Made by a program: the position numbers and the translations under genes. 64,000 bases of DNA, taken from positions 74,845,907 to 74,909,906 of the forward strand of contig NC_060249.1 in assembly GCF_921293095.1 (NCBI RefSeq). The letters are read 5' to 3'. Positions 12,901-27,900 of this stretch are shown here, piece by piece. This DNA is from Ischnura elegans. Lineage: Eukaryota; Arthropoda; Insecta; Odonata; Coenagrionidae. The notes beneath the pieces are model-generated. The model ran no database searches. It was not told the origin of the DNA and worked only from the letters and a program-made list of their open reading frames with translations. The number at the start of each line of letters is the position of its first letter. Position 1 is the first letter of the stretch.

Positions 12901-15900
12901 ATCGAAAAATGTATCGAACGCAACACAATCGATAACTACCGACCGTAGCGAGAACCTTGATACGAATGAATTGTAAGTTCTCAATAGGTAAATAACACCA
13001 TATCATGAATTCTAATTACCATGAAAGACTCACGACCGACAAAGTTTTTGTCGGTTGTGAGTTTTTCATGGTAATTAGAATTCATGATATAGTATTATTT
13101 ACCCATTGAGAACTTACAAAACTTACTCGGCCACTTAAATAACTCTGCGAAAAATGAGATTCTCACGGCTAATTCACGCACCACCAGCATCCAGCATTGT
13201 TAAGTGGCTCGTACTTACTTGGAAACCTTGAGATGTTAATGAGAGTAAATTCTTATTAATTTTGACACAAAATAAGACATCACATAGCCCACGAGCATTA
13301 AAAAGCTTACCCTAAAGCCTGACGAAATAAGATTTTTAAATAAAAATTGCCGATGAAACAGGATTGCTGACACATCTGCGATTAGTATGATCGAATTCAT
13401 CAAAATGCAAGCAAAAATTAACGTATAGTTCAGTCTCAGCTACTAAAACTTACCCATATCAGGCGCTAAAGTATTTGATAAATTATTTGGTATGAGTAAA
13501 AGTCCCTAGGTAACTGCAGTAAATGCATCAACCTATTAAAAATATGAAAGTCCTGCCAAATCACCAGCATAAACACTTGTAAAATAAAACATGTTATCTC
13601 TTAGATCACACCTCCGATTTTATACTTACTTTGCATGAAGTCACCACCGCAAGAAATTTTAAAGAGGCAGGAAAGAAAAAACCCACAGAAATACAATACA
13701 TATATTATGTATTTTCTATTGTCAACCACAATAATATTTCCAATTTTCTCTTCTATCCCACATCTAATTTAGCGAAACAATTACTCTTATTCTCTTTCGA
13801 ATAGAAAATTATTTAAAAGAGGACTGGTCGATACATACAAACTATCGTCAATACTTTCTCCGATGAACGTCCACTATCACTGCACCAACTTGCACAAATC
13901 AAATCCACATCCACAAATATGTCACTTCTGCCACAATGTCTGTCTTCTTGGCGACAGGTAACAGTGAAGCAATGGTACCTTCCTCCAATCTGGGCACCTT
14001 CCATTCAGCAAGAATTTTCTCCTCGTCTTCTCGTCCAAGGCCACAGATTACTTTCTGATATCACAATGGTGCAATGTGAAGCTCACACACCTAAAATTAA
14101 TAAATAATAAAATACCATGTAACTTATTAGGTCAAATCATTTCCAATTTTTGGTATTTCTGCATGAGAAATCAAATTACTAGGCTCGTAAATATAGTAAA
14201 TATTTGTATGCCTGATATTTTTATTGTTTTAAACTATAGCATAAGATAATTTGAAATGATGAAAGCCGACGTGTAATACACCATAGGGCAAGCTAAGAAG
14301 CAATATTCGATCCTATAAACTTGGCAGCTTATTCCTAGTTTCTCCTTTAACCACACGTTTACCGAATGAATTAATACAAAAAAGACAACTAAAATGCAAG
14401 AATTTTCAAAAGAATTGCTGCTACAATATTTTGAATCACCATTTTTAGTAGTGAATAGTTCGGGATGTTGATGCATCAACATCCCGAAGCCACTTCTGAC
14501 TTAAAATTACATCCAAATAATTACAGCGAGAAAGAGTACATACCTCACAGTTTTTCGTAGGGGTGAAATGTTTTCTTCTTATCGCCCAAATGCACTTCTT
14601 CTTCAACTCAGGATCTTTTGGAGAGCTAAAAACTTGAACCATATGTCCCGGAGTTTCCATTACATCCCGACAATACACACACGAAAGGCATTTCTAACAA
14701 AAATATCTCACAAACACGTTTCTGAAGCCCAGTGAATGAAATTAAAGAATAAGGGAAACTTCACCATTACCAGACACTCTATTCTTCACTAACTTAACCA
14801 CAAAAATCCCTGAAATGTAGTGAGACGTGACGTAAACGACGCGATCTCCAACGGCTTGTGAAGGCATGTGATCTTTCTAGGAGGATAGGGCACGATGGCA
14901 CCAGATGGCACCACCCGCGAAAGAAAATAGTCCCAGACCGAATACAGTTTTATCGATGAGATACAATTTTATCGATGCATATGAATTTGCCAGTCCTCTT
15001 GCATCTTTTTTCGTCATTAAAGGAAATAAAGAAACAAAACCTTCTAAGTAACTTCCTAAGCGCGACTTTTGTATCTTGATTGTCCACCCTCGTATTTAGG
15101 TACGAAAACTTCCTGTGCCGTCTGGGTACCTGCGAGTTACTCACCAAATATGCATGTACGCACTCGCGTCGTGTTGCGTCTGCTCTCAGCACCCATTTGA
15201 ACATGACATGTTCCTCTGCTTACGTCGTCCCTCCCAAGCACCCACAAGTAATCACGTAGACCGAATATGCAGCCAGCGCGATGCCACGGGATTGCACACT
15301 TGTAGAGCGGTGCATTCGCCAAGGAGATAGCAGTAGCATTTGGAGCTTCATATCCCATCTCTGTGTGGACAGGATTTTTATATTTTTCTTTGCAAAGGCA
15401 TACATATTTTTCTTTTATAATTCATTCACCTTTGGGTGTGCAGTTGCGAACATGTGTATATGCAGGCACCGCCACTGATAATTATGAAACTCACAATCAG
15501 TAAATTTATTAAGGGCTTTCAATGACTCTGACTAACATATTGATTGCTTGTGAAATGGATATAAAGTGACCTATGTCTTTCTTCTTCTTTTTTGCCAGCT
15601 TCAAATGGAGAAAGAAAAACAAGGCTATGACTTTGAGAGTGTGCAATCTCAGCTCGACAAAGCACAAGGTCAGGCCACAAGACTGCAGAAGGAGCGAGAA
15701 GCTGCTCAGCTGGAAGCTGACCGCCTCAGGGACAAGTATGAGAAATCACAGGTAGAATTTTCCGTTAAGACATTTTCTTTGGTGTACTAGAGGAGATTCT
15801 TTTGAGTTTTGTTGTACTTGTCAAGTGTTGATATTATCAATTTTCATACCCTTCATTTAAATGACTTTTTTCTTTATTGGAAGTTGTTCAGTTTGTCCTC

Positions 15901-18900
15901 CCAAAGTAAAAGTTGCCTTCATTATTCCCGCTATGCTGGCCCTTTATAGACCGTAATGAGCCGACTGCAGAAAGAGAATGATTCTTTCCACGTTGAAGTA
16001 GAAAAGCTTCAGGAGCGAGTGGAAGTTTTACAGACTGCAGCCTCTAAAGCCCAGCGGGATAGAGACAACATGCAGACTGATCTTAGTATACTGCAAGAAC
16101 GTTTGGACAAGACACAGACCCAAATGCAGAAACTTCAGGTGAATAGACTTAGTATTTTTTTTTATAAACATGATTTGATCCAAGAAATGCTTCACATTTT
16201 TTATTCACGTTACAATGACTGTCTTGTTGGATGCAATCCAACCACTATGGAGCTTAAAGGATCAAAGAGTTACCAGGAAATGTTGATAATTTAAATAGAA
16301 TTTGCTATGAGATAGGGTGATGCTGCTCATTTTTTCATGTTCAGGTTCTTGCTTACTTAGGCTTGCTTCTTAGAATGCTAGGTTTTTAAAACACGCTGTT
16401 TAGCACTTGACGTAATGTCAAGTGTTTACTGAGTTTTATTTTAAATATATATATGTTACTGTGCTGTAATTATTCACAGGCTGCAGTGATTATCTTAATG
16501 GATCTTCTTTTATGAACTAATATTATATTTTAAACCTCATATCCAGTGTTTCAGATTATTGTGTAATGAATGTTTATCAAGAAAAATCTGAAAAGGCTTA
16601 GATGTAGAATGATGCATTTATGTCATGTTTGCAGTATATAAAAATTTATTTATTTAAGCTTTTTTTTAGATTTGGCCAAATAATTTATTTAAATCTACCT
16701 AATCACCCGGTTCTGTTAGGGAATTAAAAAAATTTCCAGGCTGGAAAAAATGCTCAAATGGATATCCCACCTAAATGTTGGTGAGATTACATATTATGAA
16801 GTATATTTGCGCGGAAGAACTGGGTTCAGTGTTTGTTAAAATATGTTTTACTTAGAGCTCTAATAGCACGTTCACATGGGAAGAACTTGCTTTCACAAGG
16901 AGATTAGGTCATAAGAGAAACTTTTTCATCACGTGAAATCCTATCGATGTAGCTCACTGATTGGATGTTGATGTTAAATGTCATTCATTGGTAGAGGTCT
17001 TAGTAAAGACGCAGTTGAGGAAACTTCCCAGCAGTTCACACAACAACCCAGGCATCTTATTATCTGCACTCACAGTACTTTGTAGTTCCATTTTACAAAT
17101 GAATATCACGTTAGGATATAGCTCAAACCCTTACCAGGAGCATAAAAAAGTCCATCTGCTTTTATCCTTTCAAGCATGGAAACAATCTTTTACTGAAATT
17201 GATCATGCATGTAATGGTAAATTCTTTTCAAGAAAGACAAAACTTTCTGTGTTCTCCGTTCTATGTTTTGCATGGTGTACCTGTTTAACAAAGGTTAATT
17301 TTAAAATGTTATAGGTGATTGCACTTGCATAAGAATTTAAGAATAAATATGGTTCTGCATCAATGTCATTCAGCAAAAAGATTTGTACCATAACTTTGAA
17401 GCCCATGGGTCTGCTAATTTTTGGAACTCATAAAGTGCAATATGGAGAAAATGCTGTTTATGGAAAAGTATCACTATTGCCAAAAGATATATTGTAGACT
17501 AGGAATGGAATCACTGGCTGTTGAGATTTTTTGTTGTTAGGCTAACCAGGGGTACAGTAGAGGGGGTTTTAGTGGTTATTTGTAAGAGCTGAAATATTTT
17601 CTGGGAATTAAGGGCTCTTAACACGTTGCGTACGGATGGCAAGAATTCTCGTCATTTTTTTCCCGAACGTTCTGGACGGATGACGAAGCTTCTCGTCATT
17701 TAGGCGCGTCAACCTAAACGATTTTAAAGCGTACAATTAGTATTCATTAGTATGTTTTCAGTTGTTGTTCGTTATTCATAATGAATTGATGCATCAAAAC
17801 GTTTGATTGGGTAAAGTTATATTCTAAACATTAGCTTTTTAACCATGTTTAAACCAAAGGCATTACGCCCTAATAGGCTCATATTTCCAATTTCGACATT
17901 CCTTGGAATTTAAATACCCCAGTACGGAATGTGTTAACAATAATTATCATTGTAAACTACTTGAAGGTGTTGTCAAAAATTTTTGAGCAACAATGTTTGC
18001 GGAATCTAATCACAAAGCCTCAGGTGCACGCTAACATGGGCTTCAAAGTAAAAAAGAAGCATAGGAATTAAATTTATATCCCATTCTCTGCATGAGTATG
18101 GAATTATTTAACTGTAGGGGATTTTGAGGAATAAATTTCTAGTTGCCAGCTTTCTTTAGTGATGAAAAAATATCTTTAACAATTTGGAAATAGAAATAGC
18201 TATAGTAATGCCATTACATATTGTGAACCCTAGCTCAGGTAAAAATAGTTTGCAAGATAAATTCTTTAAATGAAAAAATAGACTAGTGCAGGAATTATAA
18301 TTTCATTGCTTGGAAATAGAAATCCTTGTATATATTGAAATTAGCGATGCTGTAGATCCTTATGCTTTAATAGCAAAAAAATATTTCATGCAAAAATATT
18401 TTGGCATTTTGATATAAAGTATATAAAAATAAGTTTCATAGTAAATGCCTTAGCATGTAACTTCTATTTTTAAGACAGACTATGTGACACATGAGCTAAT
18501 TAATGTTAATATTTTAATTATTTTGTCAAAGTTTATGTGCTTTTTTAAAAATGGTCATGTTTGTATTTCAGGTATCAAGCTAAAATTGATGTTCATTTAA
18601 TTTTATTTATTACAAAATGAAATTTTTAATCCAACTTGATGATTTAATTCAACTCCCAGTTGAATCCTCATTAACTTCATGTCATGGTATTGTTGATTCA
18701 CTATCGCTTTATTCTCAATGCTTTGATGGCTGATGAGGATATCAGTATTTATGTTGAGGTGATTCTATTTGTTGAAAACCCATAGAATATTATGGTGTGA
18801 TTTGAACTATTCGCAAAGAGAAGAATTATCATTACTGAACATCTATGCAATTTGAGTACATATTCTGACTTTCATATTTCCATCATGAGAATTTCTTGGT

Positions 18901-21900
18901 GCCTCAATAAAAATTGATGTTGTGGAGTTTCATAATACATGTAATGATTCAAGAATTTGATGTTGAACTATTATGAATGCAAGAAGGAAGAGTAAAACCA
19001 CATGTCTTACGAAAAAAATTTATTTCAGGAAAGCAGTGACATATTATTGGTGCTACCTGGAGAGGGGTCATTTTAGGCTGCTCTCATTTGGATAATAATC
19101 AGAGTTTAAGAATATGAATTTCCCTAAAATTCTTAACATTTCTCAAAAGAACAATACTAGCTTATGGTTCCACAATGAATCATAGAAACTTTTCTTTGTC
19201 AGTCATGCTGAACATTTTTATGCTTGGTTGTCACCATGCATTTAAAATCATTGAATTTTTAAAATTACTGTTAGCATTTAAAATAAAGTTTGTAGTGCAT
19301 ACTGAATTTTAAATTCCCTGCTTTATCACATAAATAAAGAGAAAAAGTAAGTCAAAAATATGGAAAAATTACATTGAGCCAAGAGAGGTCGATTGACTCA
19401 AGTGATCAACTAATAATTATGAAAATTTCATATCATATTATAGTTGTAAAATACACTTATAGCCAGTTAAGTTCATAATTTGGATCATATGAATCAAAGC
19501 ATTCCTTTTAAGTCATAAAGATTTTGTCACAAAATTTTTTTTGAAATGAAATCACACGCTAATTTATTGGTCCTAGATTTCCAGGAGCTTATTCCAGCTT
19601 TAACTTAAGGATTTACCATGAAATAAAAATTTAAATTAATGTTTCTGCCCGTTAATTGATTGTTTGTTTCTTTCTATATGAACATCAGATGGAAAGAGAT
19701 GATACTTTGACTGAGGTTGATATTCTAAAGGAGAAACTTGAGAAGTCCCAAATGGTAGCACAGAAGGCTATTGAAGATAAAGACATTGCCAACAAGGAGT
19801 TTGAAAGGATGCTAGAGAAGTATGATAGGTAATTAAAATGAAAATACTAGAGGAGCACCTGATCAACACACACTGAAGAAATTTCATAACTAGCTAAAGC
19901 CATATAATATGTAGAATAGCGCCTGGCTTGTCAATTACTTTGCTTTTCTTTATCACCATAGACTATAGAACTTCAAGAACCAAAAGCCAATTATTTTTTT
20001 GCTTATTGCTTTGACCTTTCAATTAGTAGTGGCTAAGCATTTAATCTTTTCTGTGAAAGAGGGATGCAGCCTAACAAATAGCTGGATTAAATCACCATGG
20101 CAGATTGTCGGAGGAGGGTATCTGTGAGCAATTACCAGCTAGAGGTGCCCTCAAAGAGGACCACATATCCAGAAAAAAGCTACCGCGATTGTGATGGTTG
20201 GATGGCAGCATGGAATGGTGGATTTTCCTGCTTGGAAAGCAAGTGCTTAATTCTCCATGCTTAACTGATTTACTACTCAGAATTCATACCCAAGGTAAGG
20301 TATGAGAGTTCAAGCAGGAGAAATCGAAAGAGAAAGAAATTCAAGACCTTCAGCAGTGCAATGGGTACAATAGTTGCTAGAGTTCTCTTGGTTTGTGTAA
20401 CCAATGCATGCACACAGCATGTGTTTCATATAAGGTATATATGAATGCCAAAAGGATGGCGGATGCATTAGCGGAAAATCTTAAGTGGACAATTGCCATC
20501 AATTGATTTCAGGCATTAACTTATAAATCAAGTTGATACCTATTAAATCATTTGCCTAAAATTTTTTGTTGCTCATGAAGTGGAGCCAATAAGCCTCAAG
20601 TCTCCACCTAATGATGGCCGCAAATCTTTGTGTGTCTGGCATAGCAACGATCATCTTGCTCTAATCCATTCATCTATGTAGTGCATATGGATAGCATGTA
20701 TCTCATCCAAGTCTTACCCAATGGAAGGGATATCCAGATACAGATGATTTGCCATGGATAATTGCCAGCAGTTGAACTTCACCACAATTATCAGTCCAAT
20801 GGATTTTAGCCCACCAAAGAAAAGTTATCTACAAACTTGGGCAGTGTACTCATTGATTTGCATCTTACTACTGTGAAATCATCATTTTGTGTGGAGGAAA
20901 ATCATAGATATCCCAATTCTGATTTGATATTATATCCATATTGTAGGTCAACGAAGCTTTGCTTTTCAATTCTTTCTGCACCAATACTTCTCTCTCACTT
21001 CGCTTTCCTTTCCTGGTTGAATGTGGGGAAAAGAATAAGAAGAAATTTGAGAGAGAGAGGCTTGTTTTCCTTTCCTCTGTAATTTTATGAGCTAGACTGA
21101 TCTCCCAAGAAATACAGTCTAATTTATCCCTTCATACTTTTGCAATGAATGGAAATTTAATCAATACTTCAATGTATCAAGTGCATTTTGGATGCTGGCA
21201 TGAGTGAGGATGGGAGGAAGTGGATGGGGAACAGTTGGTAGCTGATGAATTATCTGGAAAGTAGGACTACAGGTAGTGCAGGTATTGGGTGGGATGAAAA
21301 AGCACTGTGTCCCTCTCTTGCAGCACCTATTAGTTTCTGCTTGATATATTTTTTATGCATTGCCTATATTCTGTTATATCCATTAGATTTTCTGACTTAC
21401 AGTTCAATTATACTGTGAAAATCTTTGCTGTTATGGAAATGACTGAAATGGCATAAATCATGGAGCAATGTATTTCTGTGAACATTTGCCAATTGAAGAG
21501 ATAATATAGAGTTGTAAAATTATCAACCAAGATATTGCTGAAGGTGTTCATGATGTATGGGCCTTGATTGTATGGATTTTTAAGATCACAACTGTCATAA
21601 AATTTGCAGTATTTGTTGTCCATGAATGGCCTTATTCTGTTTTATAAATGGTCTTTGTTGTGAGAGAATTGAGAATCAATTTCATGCATGCCATTTTACC
21701 TTGTCCTTGGATCTAATGTGTCTCATTTTCATTAGGTCTCAAGGAGAGGTGTACAGACTACAGAATAAGCTTGAGTGTGCAGAGGCTGAAAAGGAGAGAG
21801 CAGAGGTGGAATCGGAGAAGGCTCAGCTGCTTGCGGTCAAACTTCGGGAGGAAACACGTCGCCTCCAGGATGAGCTGACATCTGTCACGGAGAGCAGTGA

Positions 21901-24900
21901 CCGAACCACCCTTCAGATGGCCCGCCTGCGGGATGCTGAAGAAAAGGCAAAGGAGGAGGCAGCGAGACATGCCCTTGACCTCACCCTCATGCGCGAGCGC
22001 CTCGAAAAGGCATCTGCTGATCACCGCCGCGCCTTGACAGAGCGAGACGCGGCAGTGTCAGATTCAGAGCGCCTGGCCTTTGAACTTGAGCGTGCGCAAG
22101 CACAGTGTGCCAAGGCTCAGGCGGCCTCGGAGCGGGCTCAAGAGGAGTCCGCAAGGTTGGCAGTGGAATTGGAGAAGGCGACGGAGCGACTGGAACGCAG
22201 CGCAGCCGAGTTGCGCAAGTCCGCTTCGGAGTCGGAGAGGGCGAGGGCAGAAGCGGAGACTCACAAGGAGGAGGCGGAACGTTACGCAGCGAGGCTGGGC
22301 AAGTTCCAGGATGCCCACGAGAGGACGAGGGAGGAGAGGGAGAGGGGGGAGGTGGAGGCAGCACGCCTGAAGGAACGATTGGAGAAGGCAACCGTGGCAC
22401 GGGAGGCTGCCGAGAGGGACGCGGCACGTTTGGGTGCGGAACTCGAGTCGGTACGCGCAAAAGCGGCGGCCGATGCCGAGAGGTCAAGGGTTGAGCTTGA
22501 GAGACTCAGGGACAGGTTGGACCGTGCCTCTGCCGAAGCTGATAGGCTCAGGGCGGGCTCTGCTGCGGGTAGTGAAGGACGTCGTAGTCCAGCGGACACG
22601 GATAGACTCGAGAGGGCCCGCTTAGAGGCGGAGGCCGATCGGTATCGAGCAGAGGCTGATCGTGTGCGGTCAGAGTTGGAAAGGGCAAGGGTGGACCTTG
22701 AGAGGTCAAGGATGGAAGTTGAGAAACTCAGGTCTGAAAGTGTTCAAATTGATAGGGACAGGAGAAGTCCAGCTGCGATTGAAGCAGAAAGGGCTGAACG
22801 ATCAAGACTCGAAGCTGAAGTTGCCAGGCTTACAGGTGAGAGAGTGTTTATTCATTTATTCCTGTATTACCAAAAACAGCACCATAAGCCTTATACATTG
22901 GGGTTCTGAACTTAACAATCAAATGTACATGGACATACACGCCCTGGATAGTTGCAACCTATCCAAGTGGGACTTGAACCCGCGACCTCTTGTGTGGCAG
23001 TAAGAAGGACTTTACCCCACTGCCACCAATGCCAGCATGTTGATTGCATGCTACGTATGATGTTGATGGACAAGGAAATAATTGTGTCTCCAAAATATTT
23101 TTCTATATAAAATGGCTTTGACCTTTCAGCTATCAATTCAAAACTATTGCATTACATATTTTGGTGTAACGCCATTCCTTGGGAAATCAGGCTTAAAATC
23201 AGATACACTCACACACATATTTTGAATCATATAAATATCTCTCACCTTTTAGCTGATGATTTGCCTACTTTCAAATCAGTGACATCAGTGGGATCCGATG
23301 AATTGTTGTAATCTTAGTTTAACTTTTATTCTCTCATATTTAACATGAGTTCGTTTTTGGTGCAAATTCTTCTGCTAGGACATGAATTGATTCTTAAAGA
23401 TATTTTACTGGGTATGAAGCCCTAGAATGCTGGTGAGGTGGCAGGCTGTGAAAGCAAGTGTTATGCAGTTTGGAGAAACTTGTCTTTTTTGTTCTGATGC
23501 TTTGCTGATTAGTGCTAATGGTTAGATCATATGGTCACTTTTGATCACTGTAAATTATTATGCTGTAATTTCTTAATCTCTAATTTAATTGGCCTTTGAA
23601 TTTGTAGCTTTACACAAAATAAGCAAAAGTTTATTCCTCAACAATATGGTATACTTTTTTGAGATCGCATTGCATATTTTTTGCATTTTAATCTAGAAGG
23701 CTGGGATGAGATCATCTGTGATGCCTTCTCCTTTTCATTGCGAAATGCCACTAGAGATAAGCATTCTCCCATTTTAAATTACTAAGCAGTTTTAGTTTAC
23801 ACAGCAGTGCTTATCTCTTTTTTATGAAGGCTACAGTTAGGTTGAATGATTAGTCAGCCATGAATTTTTTCTGGTCAGCATAAACGGCCTATGTGATCCC
23901 AATCCAGCTTCATGATCTTCTATCAACAGTATCTAATGGATGGAAATGACTGACTAGAGTTGAATATTCAATTATTGTTGAAGCAGGGTCATTATTTCAA
24001 AGGCAAAGAGTATCAATTCATTTGAACTAGTCAGTTTTCTTAAATCTTCAGCATTTGAGGATTTAATAGAGATATCATCTTAAAGAATGTATTTGTAAGG
24101 CAAGTAATTAGGTAATGCAAGTGCAAGTGATCCTATTAATTCAGATGTTATTGAATGTGAATGTGATAAAGTTTAGTAATGTAGTGAAACTTAAATATCT
24201 CTGCTGGGCTTTTGGCTGTCTTCTGCAAAAGTAGATACCATTTGGATGAATAGCATCTGTGAAAAGACTTTAGTGTTTAAAAGCTTTTAACGGCTTGCTA
24301 ATTTGTAATGGAATTTATTGATGAGTTTTATATGTAAAAAATGAAAAAAAAAACTCAGCAAAATAGCAAAATAAGTGCATGGATTGAGAGGAGAGAAAAA
24401 TAGTTGAAGGTCAAAAAGAAACGAATCTTTCAAAAATATCTTTTACAACATTGTTTGAGTCGGGTAATGGGACCTTTCTCAAAATAATAATGCTTGATGT
24501 ACACGCATTCCTGTGGGCCAATATACTAGTGGTGTTTTCCAAACTATAAACTCTGAAGTCTCTTTTAATTATGTACTATCCAATGTTAATTTAAGTCAGT
24601 TATTCTTTATCCATCTAATTATGCTTGTGAAAATGCAACTCCATTGCTCAACCCCCTTGTTCAGGTGAGGTGGAGCGAGCTAGATCTGCGGCACGTAGAG
24701 GTGCGGCTGCCGAGATCGAGCGAGCTCGGTCGGAGGCTTCGGAAGCAGCTGAGGGTGAGAGGAGACGGCTTCGTGAGAGGCTGGAGACTCAGACAGCAGA
24801 GGCAACAAGGTTAGCGAGGGAACTGGAGCGATCCCAGGCTCACCTTGGCCAGTACCAGGAGAACACGGAGGCGGCTAGGATAGAGTTTGAGAGGATGGCC

Positions 24901-27900
24901 ACGGAATTGGAGAGATTGCACGAACGTTTGGAGGCAGCCCAGGCAGAGAAGTCTCGGGCCAACTCTGAACGTGATGCCTTGGTGACGCAGCTTGAGAAGT
25001 CTCAGGAAATGCTTCTCAACCTACAGCAAGAGCTGGGTGGTCGGGCTCAGCAGGGAAGTGCGACAGCAGAGGAAATTCAAAGGGTAAGATGATTAACTTT
25101 AGGGTAGAACTACCTAACAGGAAATATAATCTCAGATACACTAATGTTATTTTTTCCATAGATTTTTTAATGATTTGATCCAGGTTTCAACACTCTACAC
25201 TATGTTTTTCTCAAAAGTGTGTAGTGTCGAATCCTGGGTCAGACCATTAAAAATTTGCGGAACATACAATATTAGTTTATCTATGATTATCTTTCCTGTA
25301 TTCTATGATCATTGAAATTCACTATTGATGCAGCTAAAGCCATCATAGTAGGTTTTCTAACTCATTGGTACATTAATTGTCTTTGTCACAGATTTAAATG
25401 ACCATGTCAGAAAAATAGTTTTATTAAAATAAACCCACAAATTTTATGAACAACATGAAATAATAAGTGTACAGGTAAAATGATAGGTATGCTTATTACT
25501 CCATTATCAGTTCCCTTTTGTCAATACAGTCTTGAGTGAGCCTCTTTTAATTTCCTGCCATATCTTTGATATCTGATATCATATGCAGTGGAACTTGGTT
25601 AGTACGTTCCTCCTTAGTACGTTTTCCTCCTTAGTACGACGATTTCTCTCGGCCCCGGTACCATCAGAACAAAATACAGGTAAAAGTATTTGGTTAGTAC
25701 GTTTGAAAAAATTGCGCTTTCCTGGTTAGTACGCTCAATTGCTAGCCGTGACGCAACCCGCAATTCGTTCTCCAGTATCTTCTTAAGGGTCGTAATGCTC
25801 CGAATTCATGATTTAATTTATTATTACTAGCCATTAAAATTCTTGCATTCATTCCACATATCTTTCTTCGACCGTGATTTATCCAAATGCATTTCTCAAT
25901 TCTTATGACGCGATGAATAATAAAATATGGCCATTTATCAGGAATGTCTGACTATGCAAAAAAAACTGCAGCCAATGAGAAGCCCCAATTTTCCCCACCC
26001 CGAGCTCCTCACCTTCTGTTGCCTCTGGAGTGCCCACTGCGCACAAATTTCACAAGTGGGCAATTGCTGCTATTGCACGAGTTATGATGATGAAGAAATG
26101 AGTCTTATCCAATTCCCACTTTATCTAAAGCAGTACTGCACGACGTCAATGCTACGGAGTACGTGCGTATTTGACTACTGCTGCGGGAGCAGACGATGCT
26201 CTGGATCTCCACGCGAAGCTTAGCTTAAAAATACTTGATCTCGGCACGAAAGCAGACGACATTAAACAAATTTTAAAAGTAAATTTCAACTGTATAATAT
26301 AAAATCTTCTTGTAATTACGTCGTAATCTAATAATCTTGCGTGTTATTATTCGATATATCGATCGCTATAACAATCGATATGGCTTTATTCCAGAAGCAA
26401 ATGTGTACGGCTGTTGCCGTAATTTAAGGTTAATATAATTTTGTCCAATTTTTATGATGTTTAAAAACAACCCGTTGACATACTCAGGGTTGTTGTTATA
26501 TTCTCCGAGTATGCTGTGACAAAAAAGAAATGACTTAGGTTTACTTGTCCTCTTTCTATAAATACATATAGGATAAATCATGGGAGAAAGACGCCGTTTT
26601 CATGTAATTGTCTTCGGGAAATCTATGAAACATTGTGATTTTTTATTCACACGGTATTGTTTTTCAATGTAGCGCCCATTTTCTTTATTTTAAAGGTGAA
26701 AAGAGTTCAGGAAGGCGATCCTACAAGAACTACCGATAGTAATTGTAATTATGACGACTTTTCCACAGATTGCAATTACCCCGACTGCTATTTTTTACTT
26801 TCCTCGTTAGCACGTTTTCCTGGTTAGTACGTTCATTTTTTGTGGTCCCTTCAGAAACGTACTAAACAAGTTCCACTGTATATGATGATTTACATATATC
26901 CAACCTTGCTTTCCTAGGGTATTTTACCTAAACATGGGAGTTAATGAGAGACAAGCAAATATCTAGCCTCTCAGGGCACAATAACAGCATTTATTTTTGA
27001 GTAAGTGCTTAGCAGCAGATGAGTGTTACATATGTAATCTGGCCATAGAGACATGCAAAAATCTAGCCTCTAAGGGCACAATAACAACATTTATTGTATG
27101 TAAGTGCATGGCAGCAGATAAGTGATATATATGCAATCTGGCCATTTTTAGTTTACAAGGTGCCAGACTCCTAAGCCTCCAAAACATTTTAATACAAGGT
27201 ACTGCGTAGAAATTTGGCTAAATGGCATTTGCCTCTATTTTCTTGGAAATATGTATACATATAATAGACGATTAAACTAGCATTTTTACATTACAAATGT
27301 TTAGCTGAAATAATTTAGAATATTCTCAGGCCCCCAAATTAATCTGCAAAGCTGCCACTTATAAATACTACGATATAGAATTGGCTTTTTTGTCACTTTA
27401 TGTTATGCCAAGGACCCCAGTTTTTGGGGATATACTGCACTGGTTGAGTTTCCACCTTGTGAAATGTTAATTGGTGTATAGCAAAGAGACCTTCATGTGT
27501 CCTTCATATGTCAAGTCCTAAAAAATTATGACTTCATTTTATGGAGATTAGTGATATGAAGGCGTTATGTGGGTTGCATCACCACAGGATCAAAATTAGT
27601 TCTTGTTGCTTTGGGATGGAATGCGCATTTATTTCATGATCAAGTTTGTGTTGATTCTAGTTTCATTATTTTAAACAAGTATACTCCATCTTTAATTATT
27701 TTAATCCAGTGTACCTACTATATTACTATTGTATAGTGCACTATTTGATGATGAAGCAAAATAGGGTGATTGTGTTTACAAATGAAATGTATCACCCCTG
27801 TACATGGGCGGATCCAGGATTTTTTTCTGGGGGGGGCACAAGGGTCCGACAGGTCTTTTCATATTTGAGATCGAAAAAAATACAGCAATTGCTGTAGAAA

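Larger units (their letters stand above)
12650..15126. mobile_element. 2.5-kb DNA transposon with CCCAGACGGCACAG ends and a THAP-domain gene
   Basis: The left end CCCAGACGGCACAGAA and the reversed right end CCCAGACGGCACAGGA agree over 14 bp; both sides are flanked by TA. The element carries a 149-bp perfect-looking foldback (12971-13119) and, on the minus strand, a broken THAP zinc-finger gene (14061-14691). No DDE-type catalytic region was recognised, so it may be internally deleted. THAP domains occur in transposases of P, Kolobok and ISL2EU types; the ends and 2-bp flank fit none of these cleanly, ISL2EU being the nearest by duplication length. Confidence 0.75.

Noticed and set aside
21987-22599. 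Long open frames on the minus strand and in other plus frames over brp exon 9
   Set aside because: They arise from high GC and the repetitive E/R codons of the true coiled-coil frame; they are proline/arginine-rich and have no domain.
22912-23040. A working tRNA gene on minus
   Set aside because: Box A and box B are present, but acceptor and anticodon stems do not pair, and a non-tRNA body follows; a SINE fits better.
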